Assembly: GCA_021234155.1 (NCBI GenBank) | Contig: JAJEKV010000162.1 | Span: forward strand, 224,449-288,448 | Direction of reading: 5' to 3' | DNA length: 64,000 nucleotides | Source of the DNA: Isoetes taiwanensis | Taxonomy: Eukaryota > Streptophyta > Lycopodiopsida > Isoetales > Isoetaceae | In this document: positions 37,623-48,829 of the stretch, one piece after another | Position numbering within the stretch: the first letter of the stretch is position 1 | How the letters are laid out: each line of letters begins with the position of its first letter | The notes under the pieces: generated by a model | What the model was told of the DNA's origin: nothing | The model's input: only the letters and a program-made list of their open reading frames with translations | Databases searched by the model: none | Made by a program: the position numbers and the translations under genes

Positions 37623-38866
37623 AGGTGGCCCAACATGCCACCTAAACTAACATGCCATGGTGGCTCAAACATGCCAGCGTGGGCTCCAACATGCCACCTA
37701 GGCTCCAGCGTGCCAAAGGTGGCTCCAACATGCCACATGGGCTCCAACATGCCACGTGGGCTCCAACATGCCAAGGTGGCTCTAACATGCCACCTAGTCT
37801 CGAACATGCCAAGGTGGCTCCAACATGCCACCTAGGCCCCAACATGCCAAGGTGGCTCAAACATGCCATGTGGGCTCCAACATGCCACCTAGGCTCCAAC
37901 ATGCCACCTAGGCTAAAACATGCCACCTAGGCTCTAACATGCCACCTTGGCTCAAACATGCCAAGGTGGCTCCAACTTATCTCCACCTAGGCTCCAACAT
38001 GCCATCGTGGCTCTAACATGCCACCTAGGCTCAAACATGCCAAGATGGCTCAAACATGCCACGTGGGCTCCAACATGCCACCTAGGCTCCAGCATGCCAA
38101 GGTGGCTCAAACATGCCACCTAGGCTCCAACATGACAAGGTGGCTCAAAGATGCCAAGGTGGCTCAAACATGCCACGTGGGCTCCAACATGCCACCTAGG
38201 CTCCAACATGCCAAGGTGGCCACATGTCACGTGGGCTCCAACATGCCACGTGGGCTCCAACATGCCAAGGTGGCTCTAACATGCCACCTAGGCTCAAACA
38301 TGCCAAGGTGGCTCCAACATGCCACCTAGGCCCCAACATGCCAAGGTGGCTCAAACATGCCATGTGGGCTCCAACATGCCACCTAGGCTAAAACATGCCA
38401 CCTAGGCTCTAACATGCCACCTTGGCTCAAACATGCCAAGGTGGCTCCAACATGCCATCATGGCTCTAACATGCCACCTAGGCTCAAACATGCCAAGGTG
38501 GCTCAAACATGCCACATGGGCTCCAACATGCCACCTAGGCTCCAGCATGCCAAGGTGGCTCAAACATGCCACCTAGGCTCCAACAGGACAAGGTGGCTCA
38601 AAGATGCCAAGGTGGCTCAAACATGCCACGTGGGCTCCAACATGCCACCTAGGCTCCAACATGCCAAGGTGGCTCCAACATGCCACGTGGGCTCCAACAT
38701 GCCAAGGTGGCTCCAACATGACAAAATGGCTCAAACATGCCACCTAGACTCCAAGATGCCACATGGGCTCCAACATGCCACCTATGCTCCAACTTGCCAA
38801 GGAGGCTCAAATATGCCACGTGGGCTCTAACATGCCACCAAGGCTCCAACATGCCAAGGAAGGTTT
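37623..38866 (+). repeat. 19-bp minisatellite array, block C
   Basis: About 65 units in plus orientation begin at a palindromic junction with block B. They are more regular than block A and include a higher-order duplication: the run at about 38,020-38,330 is repeated nearly unchanged at about 38,470-38,700. The longest apparent ORF in the window's repeats (138 codons, 38,414-38,830) is entirely made of units. Confidence 0.95.
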
Positions 38867-39955
38867 TAAGGGTCCGTCTTCTGGGATCAACACCCTCCCT
38901 CTACGTGATGATATTAAGATCCTGGTCGAATCTGACTAGGATATGGTCTCTGAAACATAAATTATGTGTGTTACTAGGTTATTGAAGGGTTTACGTTATG
39001 GAGGTCAAGTTTTAGTCAGTTGCACTTGGGACATGGTCGAGAAGCTGTAGTTGAAAACGAGAAGCAATAGGAATTGATAGAATGGGGTTTGTATTTATCC
39101 TCATCCTAGTGTGGCAATTAGAAGTCAAGAATGCCTTTTGCAGTAGCAAAATTGTTTGGGATCATTCAGGATGACCAGTAGATCCAAACTCAGTTATTTC
39201 AGTTGCCATGGCTCCGCATGCATGTTTAGAAAAGGTACACCTAGTTATCCAAGAAAACGACCAAGTTTTGTCCTCCGAAATGTAAACCCTACAATAACCT
39301 AGCAACACCGCGGGGTTTTGCGTTTGGGAGGCAAATAATTGGTTTTCTTGAATAACTAGGTGTATCTTTCTAAAGATGCATGTGGAACCATAACTGCTTG
39401 AAATAACGAGTTTGAATTTATTAACCATCTGAATGATCCCAAACTATTTTGCTTTGCAAAAAGGGCTCTTGTTTGTAATTGCCACCTTTGAAGGGAGGAT
39501 ATATCCAAACCCCATTACAATGGGTTCTATTGCTTTGCATTTTCAAATGCGACTTCTACCGACCATGTCCCAAGTGCAACAGGCTAAAACTTCGACCTCC
39601 ATAACATAAACCCTTCAATAACCTAGCAACACACGGGGTTTATGTTTGGGAGAATATATCTAGTTAAAATTCGACCAGAATCTTGCAAATGTCATCAACG
39701 TAGATGGAAAGTGTTGGCACCGGAAGGTGGACCCATAAAACCTTCCAGGCGGTTAAGCCCCAAAGGTCCTCTCCGAAGGCCCCGGCCGCGGGCGGGTAAC
39801 TCTCCCCCTCTCGAAATGTGGCCGACTACGCCAATGGACCCAAAATGTTGACATTATCACGGAGACCAAGTTTAGGTGGCGGCCGAAGACCACCCCTTCT
39901 CTAAGAAGCCAAAGTAGCTCATGTCATCTTTGCCATGTAGAGGTTCATGTTTCTT
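38862..39955. mobile_element. Fold-back element, copy 2 (truncated)
   Basis: This segment is collinear with the inner part of copy 1. The left arm starts at aaggttttaagggtcc (38,867), the central loop is near 39,285-39,310, and the right arm ends with the complement near 39,745. It is followed by about 200 bp matching 36,690-36,850 of copy 1 (cgactacgccaatgga, then gaccaagtttagg). The outer left arm is missing, and the minisatellite joins directly to the inner arm. The outer right arm is cut at about 39,955. Identity between copies is high but with many small indels. Confidence 0.85.
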
Positions 39956-39959
39956 TTTG

Positions 39960-40765
39960 TTACCTAGGCTCCAACATGCCACCTAGGCTCCAACATGCCA
40001 CCTAGGCTAAAACATGCCAAGGTGGCTCAAACATCTCTGCTTGGGGCTCCAACATGCCACCTAGGCTTCAACATGCCACCCTAAGCTCAAGCGGGCCAAG
40101 GTGGCTCAAACATCTCCACCTAGGCTCAAACATGCCAAGGTGGCACAAACATCTGGGGTTGCTCAAACATGCCACGTGGGCTCCAACATGCCAAGGTGTC
40201 TCAAACATGGCAAGATGGCTCAAACATGCCAGCGGTTCCAACATGCAAGGTGGCCCAAGCATGCCACTTAGGCTCCAACATGCCACCTAGGCTAAAACAT
40301 GCCAAGGTGGCTCAAACATGCCACCTGCCAAGGCTCCAACATCTCACATAGGCTCCAACATGCCACCTTGGCTAAAACATGCCAAAAGTGGCTCAAACAT
40401 GCCACCAACATGCCACCTAGGCTCCAACATGCCACCTAGGCTCCAATGTGCCACCTAGACTCAAACATGCCAAGGTGGCTCAAACATGCCACATGCTCCA
40501 ACATGCCATGGGGCTCCAACATGCCACCTAGGCTCCAACAGCCAAGGTGGCTCAAACATGCCACCACCTATGCTTCAACATGCCACCTAGGCTTCAACAT
40601 GCGAAGGTGGCTCAAACATCTACCACGGGCTCCAACATGCCATCTAGGCTTCAACATGCCAAGGTGGCTCAAACATGTCATCTAGGCTCCAATATGCCAC
40701 CTAGGCTCAAGCATGCCAAGGTGGCTCGAACATTCCAAGGTGGCTCAAACATGCTAGGCAAAATT
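39960..40765 (+). repeat. 19-bp minisatellite array, block D
   Basis: About 40 plus-strand units, somewhat degenerate, end in a short run of aggctcaatttggctaggcaaaattt where the unit breaks down. Confidence 0.93.
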
Positions 40766-40769
40766 TGGC

Positions 40770-42000
40770 TAGGCTCAATTTGGCTAGGCAAAATTTTAGG
40801 AAAAATGGTATTTTTGACATGTGAAAAATGTTCAAGAAGATGGTAAGGGGCATGAAATTACTTGATCAAGAAGGTGATAAATTATAATAATAACAAACTC
40901 GTTAATGTATCCAACCGTATTCATAAGATCTTTGAATATTTTTCATTAATACATCTATGATATCCCAATGAGGGTTCGAAAATTACTCAGGTAAGCCCTA
41001 TGTTTGTCTAGTCGGTTTCAAAATTCTTTGATGCGAATGTTTGGTCACCGAGGAAAAAATCCGGTTTAAAAACATAGTTTAATGTAAAATCGGCAAATTT
41101 ATGTCTTGTTATATATTAAATCTGGTACACATGTTATATAGATGGCAAATTATCGGGTATAGGTTAAATATTTTTTGAACTCTAGTCCCTCTGAGGCGAG
41201 TTCTTACGCCTAAAAAGGCTGAGCAATGGCGGCCCACTTGGCTTTCAACAACCACGGTTTCTTAAAAATAGCGTCTGATGTAATAGCGAGGAATTCCCGT
41301 GCGGTGGGTTCACGATGTCTCAACTTTGCACTAATAAAATGAAGCATAATATAAGAAATCCTTCAATCAATTTTGATGAAAACTCTAGAGCAACAAATAA
41401 TCACTCTATACATTTCTCATGTCAAAATTTTAATAATCACTAACAAAAAAAATTCACAAACAAACCACGGACAAAATCATAAATATATATGCAAAATTTT
41501 TTAGATTGCATCCAGCGGCTAATATTTACCACCTTAGCGGCCTAGATTCGCGATCCTCATCCCGCAATCCTATTGGGTTTTGTCGGAAAAGCTTTTGCTT
41601 TCTGAATTTGTGTTTAAGGGATTGTCGATGGCGAGCATCGATCTTGGCGCCTAGAGTTTTGGCGCCTTGGTGGATGGATGGCGCTCAACCTTGATCTTGG
41701 CCCTAGAGCTTGCGCCCGACATGACCTTCCGGCATGGCATAATCTCTTCATATGTGGTTTGATCACATTGTGTTTGATCACGGGCTTGGCGGGGTTTGAT
41801 CGTGGGTATGGATGCGTGAGCACGCAAATCGTCATCAAAGCTTAGCAGTGTCCGGTAAAGGCGGGGATCGTCTTGCGTCTACTAGCAGCATCGCCTTTTG
41901 ACGAAGGAGCAGCAACAGAGCTATGGCGTCCCATTCATCTCTGTTTTGGAGTTGCGTCTTCGGTTTATGAGTCGAAGGTTACACATCTGTAGATTCTTAT
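40770..42000. other. Unannotated stretch
   Basis: AT-rich sequence to about 41,500, then a more GC-rich part with two ggcgcc-containing segments (41,648 and 41,662). No homeobox is visible here, although it would be expected upstream of the next feature if that gene were complete. Confidence 0.4.
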
Positions 42001-42017
42001 GTTGGTTATTTTTATAG

Positions 42018-42422
42018 GCTCAACAACAACGCCATGAGAATACTATTCTCAGGCTTGAGATTGAGAAACTCCAGCAGGATAATCTTACAATGCATGAAGC
42101 AATCCGAAAGGTTTCCTGTTCTAATTGTGGCGGTCCTGCTGGTTCCCTCAGAGACATGTGTTTAGAAGAACAGCGTCTTCGTGTGGAGAATGCTTGTTTG
42201 AAGGAAGAAGTAAGTATTCTCAGAACTATAAAATCAAATCTCAGTTCATTCTTTTACTTAGTTTTACTCTCTTCTTATTTCAAAATCTCTGGTGCTTATT
42301 TCCAGCTTGATCGAGTTGTAGCAGTTACAGCCAAACTGTTTGGCGGACCTATATCATCCGCCATTTCTAACCCTCACCCTTCACAATATAGCAGTGGCTT
42401 GGACCATTCTGTTGGTGCTAAG
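42018..42422 (+). pseudogene. HD-Zip class IV homeodomain-leucine zipper gene fragment
   Basis: Two exons are readable. Exon A (42,018-42,209) follows a tttttatag acceptor and ends at a gtaagt donor. It encodes AQQQRHENT, then CSNCGGPAG, then LEEQRLRVENACLKEE. Exon B (42,306-42,422) follows ttatttccag and starts LDRVVAVTAKLFGGPISS. Together they match the zipper-loop-zipper region of HD-Zip IV (GL2/ANL2/ROC family) transcription factors, including the conserved CxNCGGP loop, in the right order and in phase. The homeodomain that normally precedes it and the START domain that follows are both absent within reach. It is therefore a fragment, perhaps captured by a transposon, or a piece of a gene with very long introns. 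Confidence 0.8.
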
Positions 42423-42491
42423 GTTTGGCATTATCTTTTTCTTCTCATGTTTTTTATCTCTAGTCCTAGCATTACTAACTTGGATTTTTAG

Positions 42492-42776
42492 GCGCTTTAG
42501 GAAATGCTCTCAAAGCAACAAAGGATTCGGCTGGGGTTCTTCGCACCTGGAAGCTCCATTTTGTAAACCAAAGCTTAAGAGATAGAACAGTAAGATTGGG
42601 CTACTTTTGTCTTTAAAGTAATTGATCTTGTGTTAGATTTGAGGTTGTTGTTTAAATGATAGGTGACTCTATTAGCAGGTAGAAATCGGCGCCGTCTTAT
42701 CTTGGGAATCAAAGCCGATCAAGATGCAGCTTACCTGAATCTCATCTTTGCCTACCTGACACCTGCTTGTGTCTGA
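42492..42776 (+). pseudogene. Two exon-like segments downstream of the HD-Zip IV fragment
   Basis: A segment after a ggatttttag acceptor (42,492-42,589) reads ALGNALKATKDSAGVLRTW and ends SLRDRT at a gtaaga donor. The next (42,663-42,776), after aaatgatag, reads VTLLAGRNRRRLILGIKAD and continues to a stop. The two join in phase. Joining them to exon B needs an alternative donor at 42,415 (gtgcta), because the better donor at 42,423 would lead straight into a stop. I do not recognise the family, and it does not look like the START domain expected in HD-Zip IV. A chimeric transcript or unrelated gene fragment is possible. Confidence 0.4.
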
Positions 42777-42779
42777 GTG

Positions 42780-44265
42780 ATCTGAGTGAACGTGAAACCT
42801 TCTCTTTCGAAAAAAATGGAGCAGAGATGCTGCTAAATGAAACTAAAGGAACAAGCTATTATTAGACCAGCCTAAAAAACCTTTCTAAAATCTGTTGAAT
42901 TAGAGAGCAGAAACAAGAACAATTGCTTGTTTCTTTATGTTCTATACTTCTCATTTAAGATTCAATTTGTTTCTCGAAATACATTCAAAATACATAAACA
43001 AGATTGCTGTATATTTTGAATATCGATTCTTTGTGTTTTTTTTTTTTAATTTTATATATATGTAGTATAATATAAGCAATGGATATAAATATAAACAATA
43101 GCCAAAAACGAAAAATGGGAAGTGGTCTAAGTGGGAGTAAATGTTTTTAATGTATGTCATGTGTCAACTTCTGATTAGTTATAAGGCATTAGAAACAACA
43201 GTTGTTTTTTCTATGTGTCATAATAATGCTTTTTTGTTTCAAAAATATGCCACGTATCCATATTTGATTAGCCAAAATAACATTTTTATATTTAAAAAGC
43301 ATGCCATGTGTTGATATTTCATTGGTTAAGAGGCACAATAGAAATAACACATCGATTTTTCACAATAATGCTTTTCTATATGTCCTTATTTAAAAAAAAC
43401 AATAGTTAGTAACATTAAAAACATTAGCTAACTTTAAGTAACACATGTGGGACCCGGCTAAATAACATGTAGTCTTTTTTAAAATCTATCTTCCTTTGAC
43501 GTTGTGATTTTATTTTTCATGTGTAGTAATATCTAAACCTGCAGGTGTTATTTAGATCTAAAAACAACATGTCCTCCGAAAAAAACCATCCGCGAAAAAA
43601 CCATTTTTCGCCAAAAAACAACAGCCACGAAAAAACCACGCGTAGACCATTTTACGCCAAAAACAGCGATCCGCGAAAAAACCCGCGTATAGACCATTTT
43701 ACGCCAAAACCCACGTCCCTTTGTGCAAATCCGGATAAACGAGCCACGTGGTCTTTTGGGGCCATTTTGGTGTTGTTTTTGGCATAAAACAACACTTCCG
43801 TACAACTAAAAAACAACTGTGGACCAAAAATTGGGGTCAGTGTGTGATAAGCACAACTGCATCAATTTTCTAGTTTGATTTTTGGTCTGGATGTTGATAA
43901 TCGGCGTTATGCGCCTTGGTTTCGATGTTGGCTGATAATGTAGCCTTGGATCTTTGATAATCCGGGCTAGGGATGCAATAAACCAGGTCTTGGATCGATC
44001 GAGGGGATAGGTTCAATCTTGTATATGTTTTATACTCAATGCATTATTATTGAATGATATGGCACAAATTTGAAGTATAATCGTCAAAAATATGGCAAAA
44101 ATAATTACGGCGTCGGGACCTTTAGTTTAAACTACGGCGAAACTTTTGCGTAAAACGAAGCAGGTTTAAACTACGTGAAACTAAAATTTTTTATTATTTA
44201 TTTTATTTTCTTTTTTTTCGCTTATCGCGAAAAATGTTTAATAATGTGGCCCGAAGGTTTAAACT
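42780..44265. other. AT-rich stretch with a degenerate cgcgaaaa/acgccaaaa repeat
   Basis: No gene is recognised. At 43,570-43,710 the words gcgaaaaaacca and ttttacgccaaaa repeat three to four times. At 44,110-44,265 motifs such as gtttaaactacg and gcgtaaaacg occur, which also lie on the far side of the Ty3/gypsy element (57,582-57,715). The retrotransposon therefore probably inserted into this repeat. Confidence 0.55.
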
Positions 44266-45901
44266 TGTGGCGGTCGGGGGAATATCGCCATAAATCGTAT
44301 ATTCACGGATCCGTCACTATATCTAACTTCATAGCCTTGTATACCATAGATCGTGGCACTAGGGGGCATGGCCAAGTTATTCTCATAACTTAGCCAACCA
44401 TGAGGTTTAGACCATTATCAGCGTGGCCTTAACCTGTTGGGCACCCGCCACCGGGACTCACCGATTGGTGCCCGCGTGGCATCCTAGGTGGACCTAACTT
44501 ATATAGGCCTAAACCCTAACCCTAGGCCTCTTTCCAGCCCTAGCACCCGGGAGACTCACCTACTGGATTCGAAACCCGTTTTGAAACATGGTTCTTTGTG
44601 GCATAGGCTGGTGCGGCGGCCAGCCGAGGTGGACTTCGTTCTTGGGTAGGGCGGCATCTTGTGAGTCGAAGACCATGGAGGCACCGGGATGGGAGGGAGA
44701 GCATCGGGGGCGGGTATGTAGGGTAGTAGTCGTGATAGCTTATCTGGAATTAGCATTCCGGATATGCTAGTATCTTGTATCTAGAGTAGAGCCATCCTAG
44801 AACCCATATTCAACATCTTGAACCCTAATCAAGGAACCCTAACCATTAGTTAGATTTGTATGATTAGGTTAAGATGTTCTTCTTATGATTATTCTCATGA
44901 TATGATGATTATGTGATGTTGGTTGATCATGTTTGCTCCTCTTGTATTGGGAAGGGGGTAGAGACCTAGGGCCATATGTAGTATGCTCCTAGAGTAGATC
45001 CCTTAGTTCCTATTAGATGCGGCTGTGCATAGGAGCCCACCCGGGGCTATCGAGGCTATGATATGACTCAGCACCACATAGCGGGGCTAGAGTGAATGTG
45101 GAGGGGAGGATCCTGCCAGAGTGGGGGAGCCGGGGGATCCCATAGTGGGCTAGGCTTATGGTGGGTCACTTATTGTGGGCGAGCATGGGTCCGAACACCT
45201 CACAGGGCAATGGTGTTGCCACGCCTCTCGAGGCTGCAAGTGTTGGCTTGGCTCTCGTTTTGGGGATTCAGTCAGTGCAGTGGTGTGTCGCCCGCGATTC
45301 TCTAGCCGCCCGGCACCTCTAGACCACAGGAAGGGGAGATGCAACCCTTCTGCCTCATCGGACCCGGGGAGATGCAACACAGAGTAGTCCCGATGGGTGA
45401 TGCCATGGGATTAGTATCCGGGAAGGCTAGAGTCATGCGAGCACGATTTAGCCCATCTGCAAAGTATGCGGGGGGGCGGATGGAGTGGTCAACCCTAGCC
45501 ATTGTTCTATGCCAGCCCTCACGATTGCCATGACTCGATGCTGCTCTATCTTGAGGCCTAGCCCGGTCAGTTATCCTCCTTATGAGTGCGAGCGGGGTAG
45601 GAGCTCTCATGTTTTATGGTTAAGTGATTATCATCTTTGCATTGGTATGCATTGTGATGCACTACCCTTGAGGTAGTATTTGTATATGATTGATGCTAGT
45701 TACGGCGTGTTATAAACTTCATTTGTTATAGGAGCCCATAGGGGAAGGCGCGCCAAGACACCTTCCGTGTTCCCTCCCGCACTAAGGGTCACCTCGAGTC
45801 TTGGGGGTAGGCGAAAGGGCCCGTCGCGGTTGTAGAGCGGGATGGGGGATTTCTGCCGAGTGTGCGGTGGGCGTAGTATATGTTTAGCAGGGAGCGTCAC
45901 A
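44266..45901 (+). repeat. 5' LTR
   Basis: About 1,636 bp, matching 55,952-57,581 along its whole length. The stretch 44,749-44,956 is identical to its partner apart from one G in a homopolymer. The GC-rich parts (44,430-44,740 and 45,050-45,880) differ by clusters of short indels and substitutions. It ends immediately before the PBS. Confidence 0.93.
44499..44507 (+). promoter_or_regulatory. Putative LTR TATA box
   Basis: ttatatagg is preserved in both LTRs (here and at 56,189-56,197) within a longer identical stretch. It is placed about 235 bp into the LTR, as expected for the U3 promoter. It is followed by two CCCTAA words (aaaccctaaccctagg), which are too few to call telomeric. Confidence 0.55.
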
Positions 45902-45902
45902 A

Positions 45903-45914
45903 TGGTATCAGAGC
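45903..45914 (+). promoter_or_regulatory. Primer binding site, initiator tRNA-Met
   Basis: tggtatcagagc lies one base after the LTR end. It is the standard plant sequence complementary to the 3' end of initiator tRNA-Met, which primes minus-strand DNA synthesis in many plant LTR retrotransposons. Confidence 0.95.
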
Positions 45915-46480
45915 AATGTTCTTGGTTGACCAAGAACTAGCACTGACCATAACCATGAAAGTAGTCTAACAGGCCTATAGGGGTGTGAAATAAACATTTC
46001 CACCATTGAACCGCGAAAATAGGGGAAATTTTTTTTTCTCCTAGGTAGTGGGTCAGGAATTAGGTTAAGTGTTAGACGAAGGAAAGAGTGAGTCAAATTC
46101 ATCTTCTAGTAAAATTGGAGTGGAAATTATGCATCTGCATCAAATTTCACCTAAAATGGGTCGAAGAATCATACCAATCGGAGACCCAGGTGAAAAATGG
46201 CGCAAATTCATAATTAGCACCTCAAACTATTAGAGAAATTCGAAAATGTAAGGTATAATACGAATTAAAGTAGTTTAATTATATACATTAATAATTAAAT
46301 AAGTACTAAATATGATATAATTAATAAGGGGGGCTAATAAATAGGCTATTTATGGTAGGAGAATATTCCTAAGGACCCTCATCTTTAAATATCCCTGACA
46401 CCTCATTTTTCCCTCCAAACTTTCCTCCACCTTATCTCTCTTGATCAGCCTATCGTCACCCGTTTCCTAAACCGTTAAGT

Positions 46481-46966
46481 ATGGCAAGAACCAAGCAGAC
46501 AGCCAGGAAGCCAGAACAGCGACCGACACTTTCGATGGCGCACTTAGCAGCGGGACGCCATGTGAAGAAGATCCCGGAGCACCTCCGACCCAAGAAGGGG
46601 GAAGAGGAGCTCCCCAAAGCAGCGGCGGCAGGCCGGCCTACCACGGCGCCGAGGAGAGCCCTAGCGGCGGTTCCCCATGCGGCGGCGAGGCATAAAGAAC
46701 GGATGAATCTACGCCGCCGGGGCCACCGATGTGGAAGAACGGTAGAAGAAGAGGTGGAAGAGCAAGTCCAAAGAGGTGGAGGAAGCGGGGCCTTGGCGCC
46801 AAGGAAGAAGGGCAAAGAGAAGGTTGTGGGAGTGGCCGAAGAGAGGGTCTCCCGAGGGAGGAAGAGGGAACGGAGGATGAGCCAGTGGCTAAGCGTGAGG
46901 ACAAAGAGAAGAAACGATGAAGAGAGACCGCCTCTACGGGCCTCGAACCATGTCACCGTCGATTAG
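46481..46966 (+). CDS. Histone H3-tail-led basic protein inside the retrotransposon
   Basis: A continuous 161-codon frame begins MARTKQTARK, identical to the first ten codons of histone H3, including the residues equivalent to K4 and K9. The residue after K9 is proline rather than serine. Beyond it the similarity fades, and the rest is rich in Lys, Arg, Glu and Ala. A TATA-like tttaaata lies about 90 bp upstream (46,384-46,391). Further H3-like pieces follow at 47,017-47,863, so this is the 5' end of a captured H3 gene whose middle has been rearranged. It is one of few uninterrupted frames in the element. Whether it is expressed is unknown. It could instead be the chance remainder of a dead gene copy. 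Confidence 0.6.
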   Translation: MARTKQTARKPEQRPTLSMAHLAAGRHVKKIPEHLRPKKGEEELPKAAAAGRPTTAPRRALAAVPHAAARHKERMNLRRRGHRCGRTVEEEVEEQVQRGGGSGALAPRKKGKEKVVGVAEERVSRGRKRERRMSQWLSVRTKRRNDEERPPLRASNHVTVD

Positions 46967-47016
46967 ACGGTATAATGATTGAAATGCTAGCGGCAAGCGT
47001 CGGCCCTTACCAGGTA

Positions 47017-47863
<847 letters not shown>

Positions 47864-48447
47864 ACTAATGTAATTATTAAGTTTTCCCCATAAATATAAA
47901 ATTTTGTGTAAAAGCCCGACCTTAATTTGATATGAAAATATGTTTAGTATGAAAATATGTTTAAGCGGTTAACTAGGCAAAAAAAATTGCAAAGCCCGGC
48001 GAAACCGGTCCCGTCCGCAAAAACCCGTCTGCGCCCGCGAACCCGACCCATTCTGGCACGCCACCGATTCGCCATTTTATAGCTAATCCATGTCCAAATT
48101 AAGTAATAAAAGTTGCTAATTAAGTTAGAATCATGCTAGAGCAGGTCATGTTAGGATCTTCTAATACCCTAAAACTCTTAAGTAAAAGTAGAAATAACCG
48201 AAATCGGGTCCCGTCATCAAAAACCTACTGCGCCCATGACGAGACCCGATCATGCGGCGCCACCCGATTTAAGCCTAAATTTGCCTAAGTTGACCAAATT
48301 TTACCCAACAAACTGCCATGTAGTGTTTCTTGCTTTGTTTTGTTTAGAATTTCACTTCATGATAGCTCAATTGGACAACCATGGACATAGATTCGAAGTC
48401 TGCCCCATCAAGAACCTTTGTGCACGGAACCCGAGGCACCCCTAGTC

Positions 48448-48456
48448 TATAAAAAG
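48448..48456 (+). promoter_or_regulatory. Putative internal TATA box
   Basis: tataaaaag followed by ggccctc lies 110 bp upstream of the ATG at 48,566. It is far from the LTR promoter, which suggests that the downstream ORF came with its own promoter. Confidence 0.5.
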
Positions 48457-48565
48457 GGCCCTCATTTGTCATTTTTTTCCCACCAAAAGTGCTCTCAGCC
48501 CCTTTGGCGATTTTCTAGCTCCTTACTTGTCTCCATCAGCCATTTTTCATAGCCATCTCTGCTCA

Positions 48566-48826
48566 ATGGCACCATCAAGCTTTGTTAGATGGTACAATGA
48601 CTCCAATCACATCCGTGATTTTCCTGCTGAGCAAGCCTTTCATGTCTTTGATCATCTCTTTGATCTCCATGCCACCTTAACCGGAACTCCTTACTACACT
48701 GACATCATCTGTCAATATGATCAGCACATTCTACCCGGGGAGGTTAGCTTGCCACCTAGGGGGGGGAAATGGGTTTCCTTAGACACCATTGCCCAAGCCA
48801 TAGGTGGGGATCGAGGGCAAGAGTAG
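48566..48826 (+). CDS. Unrecognised ORF in the retrotransposon 5' internal region
   Basis: An 86-codon frame starts MAPSSFVRWYNDSNHI and contains AFHVFDHLFDLHATLTGTP and LPPRGGKWVSLDTIAQAIGG, then stops. The composition is that of a globular protein and the TATA box upstream is well placed. I do not recognise the family. It does not look like a gag, which starts about 2 kb downstream. After the stop, coding-like sequence continues in other frames to about 50,120, so the original protein was probably longer and is now frameshifted. It may be a captured host gene or an accessory ORF of this lineage. Confidence 0.45.
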   Translation: MAPSSFVRWYNDSNHIRDFPAEQAFHVFDHLFDLHATLTGTPYYTDIICQYDQHILPGEVSLPPRGGKWVSLDTIAQAIGGDRGQE

Positions 48827-48829
48827 GGC

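Noticed and set aside
31550-40765. Regularly repeated short units considered as a CRISPR-like array
   Set aside because: Units are directly adjacent without unique spacers, and the DNA is clearly plant nuclear.
33811-40846. Many open frames of 60-138 codons with repeated HAKVAQTCHLGSN- or GMLEPRWHVGAH-type sequence on both strands
   Set aside because: They are translations of the stop-free 19-bp minisatellite in different frames. Overlapping versions on opposite strands cannot all be genes.
44508-44525. CCCTAA words in the LTR as a telomere-like repeat
   Set aside because: Only two units occur, in both LTRs. They are part of the LTR sequence and not an interstitial telomere array.
46456-46956. 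Minus-strand 166-codon ORF overlapping the H3-like frame
   Set aside because: It is antisense to the MARTKQTARK frame and its length follows from GC-rich codons. The plus strand has clear H3 similarity and matches the element's orientation.
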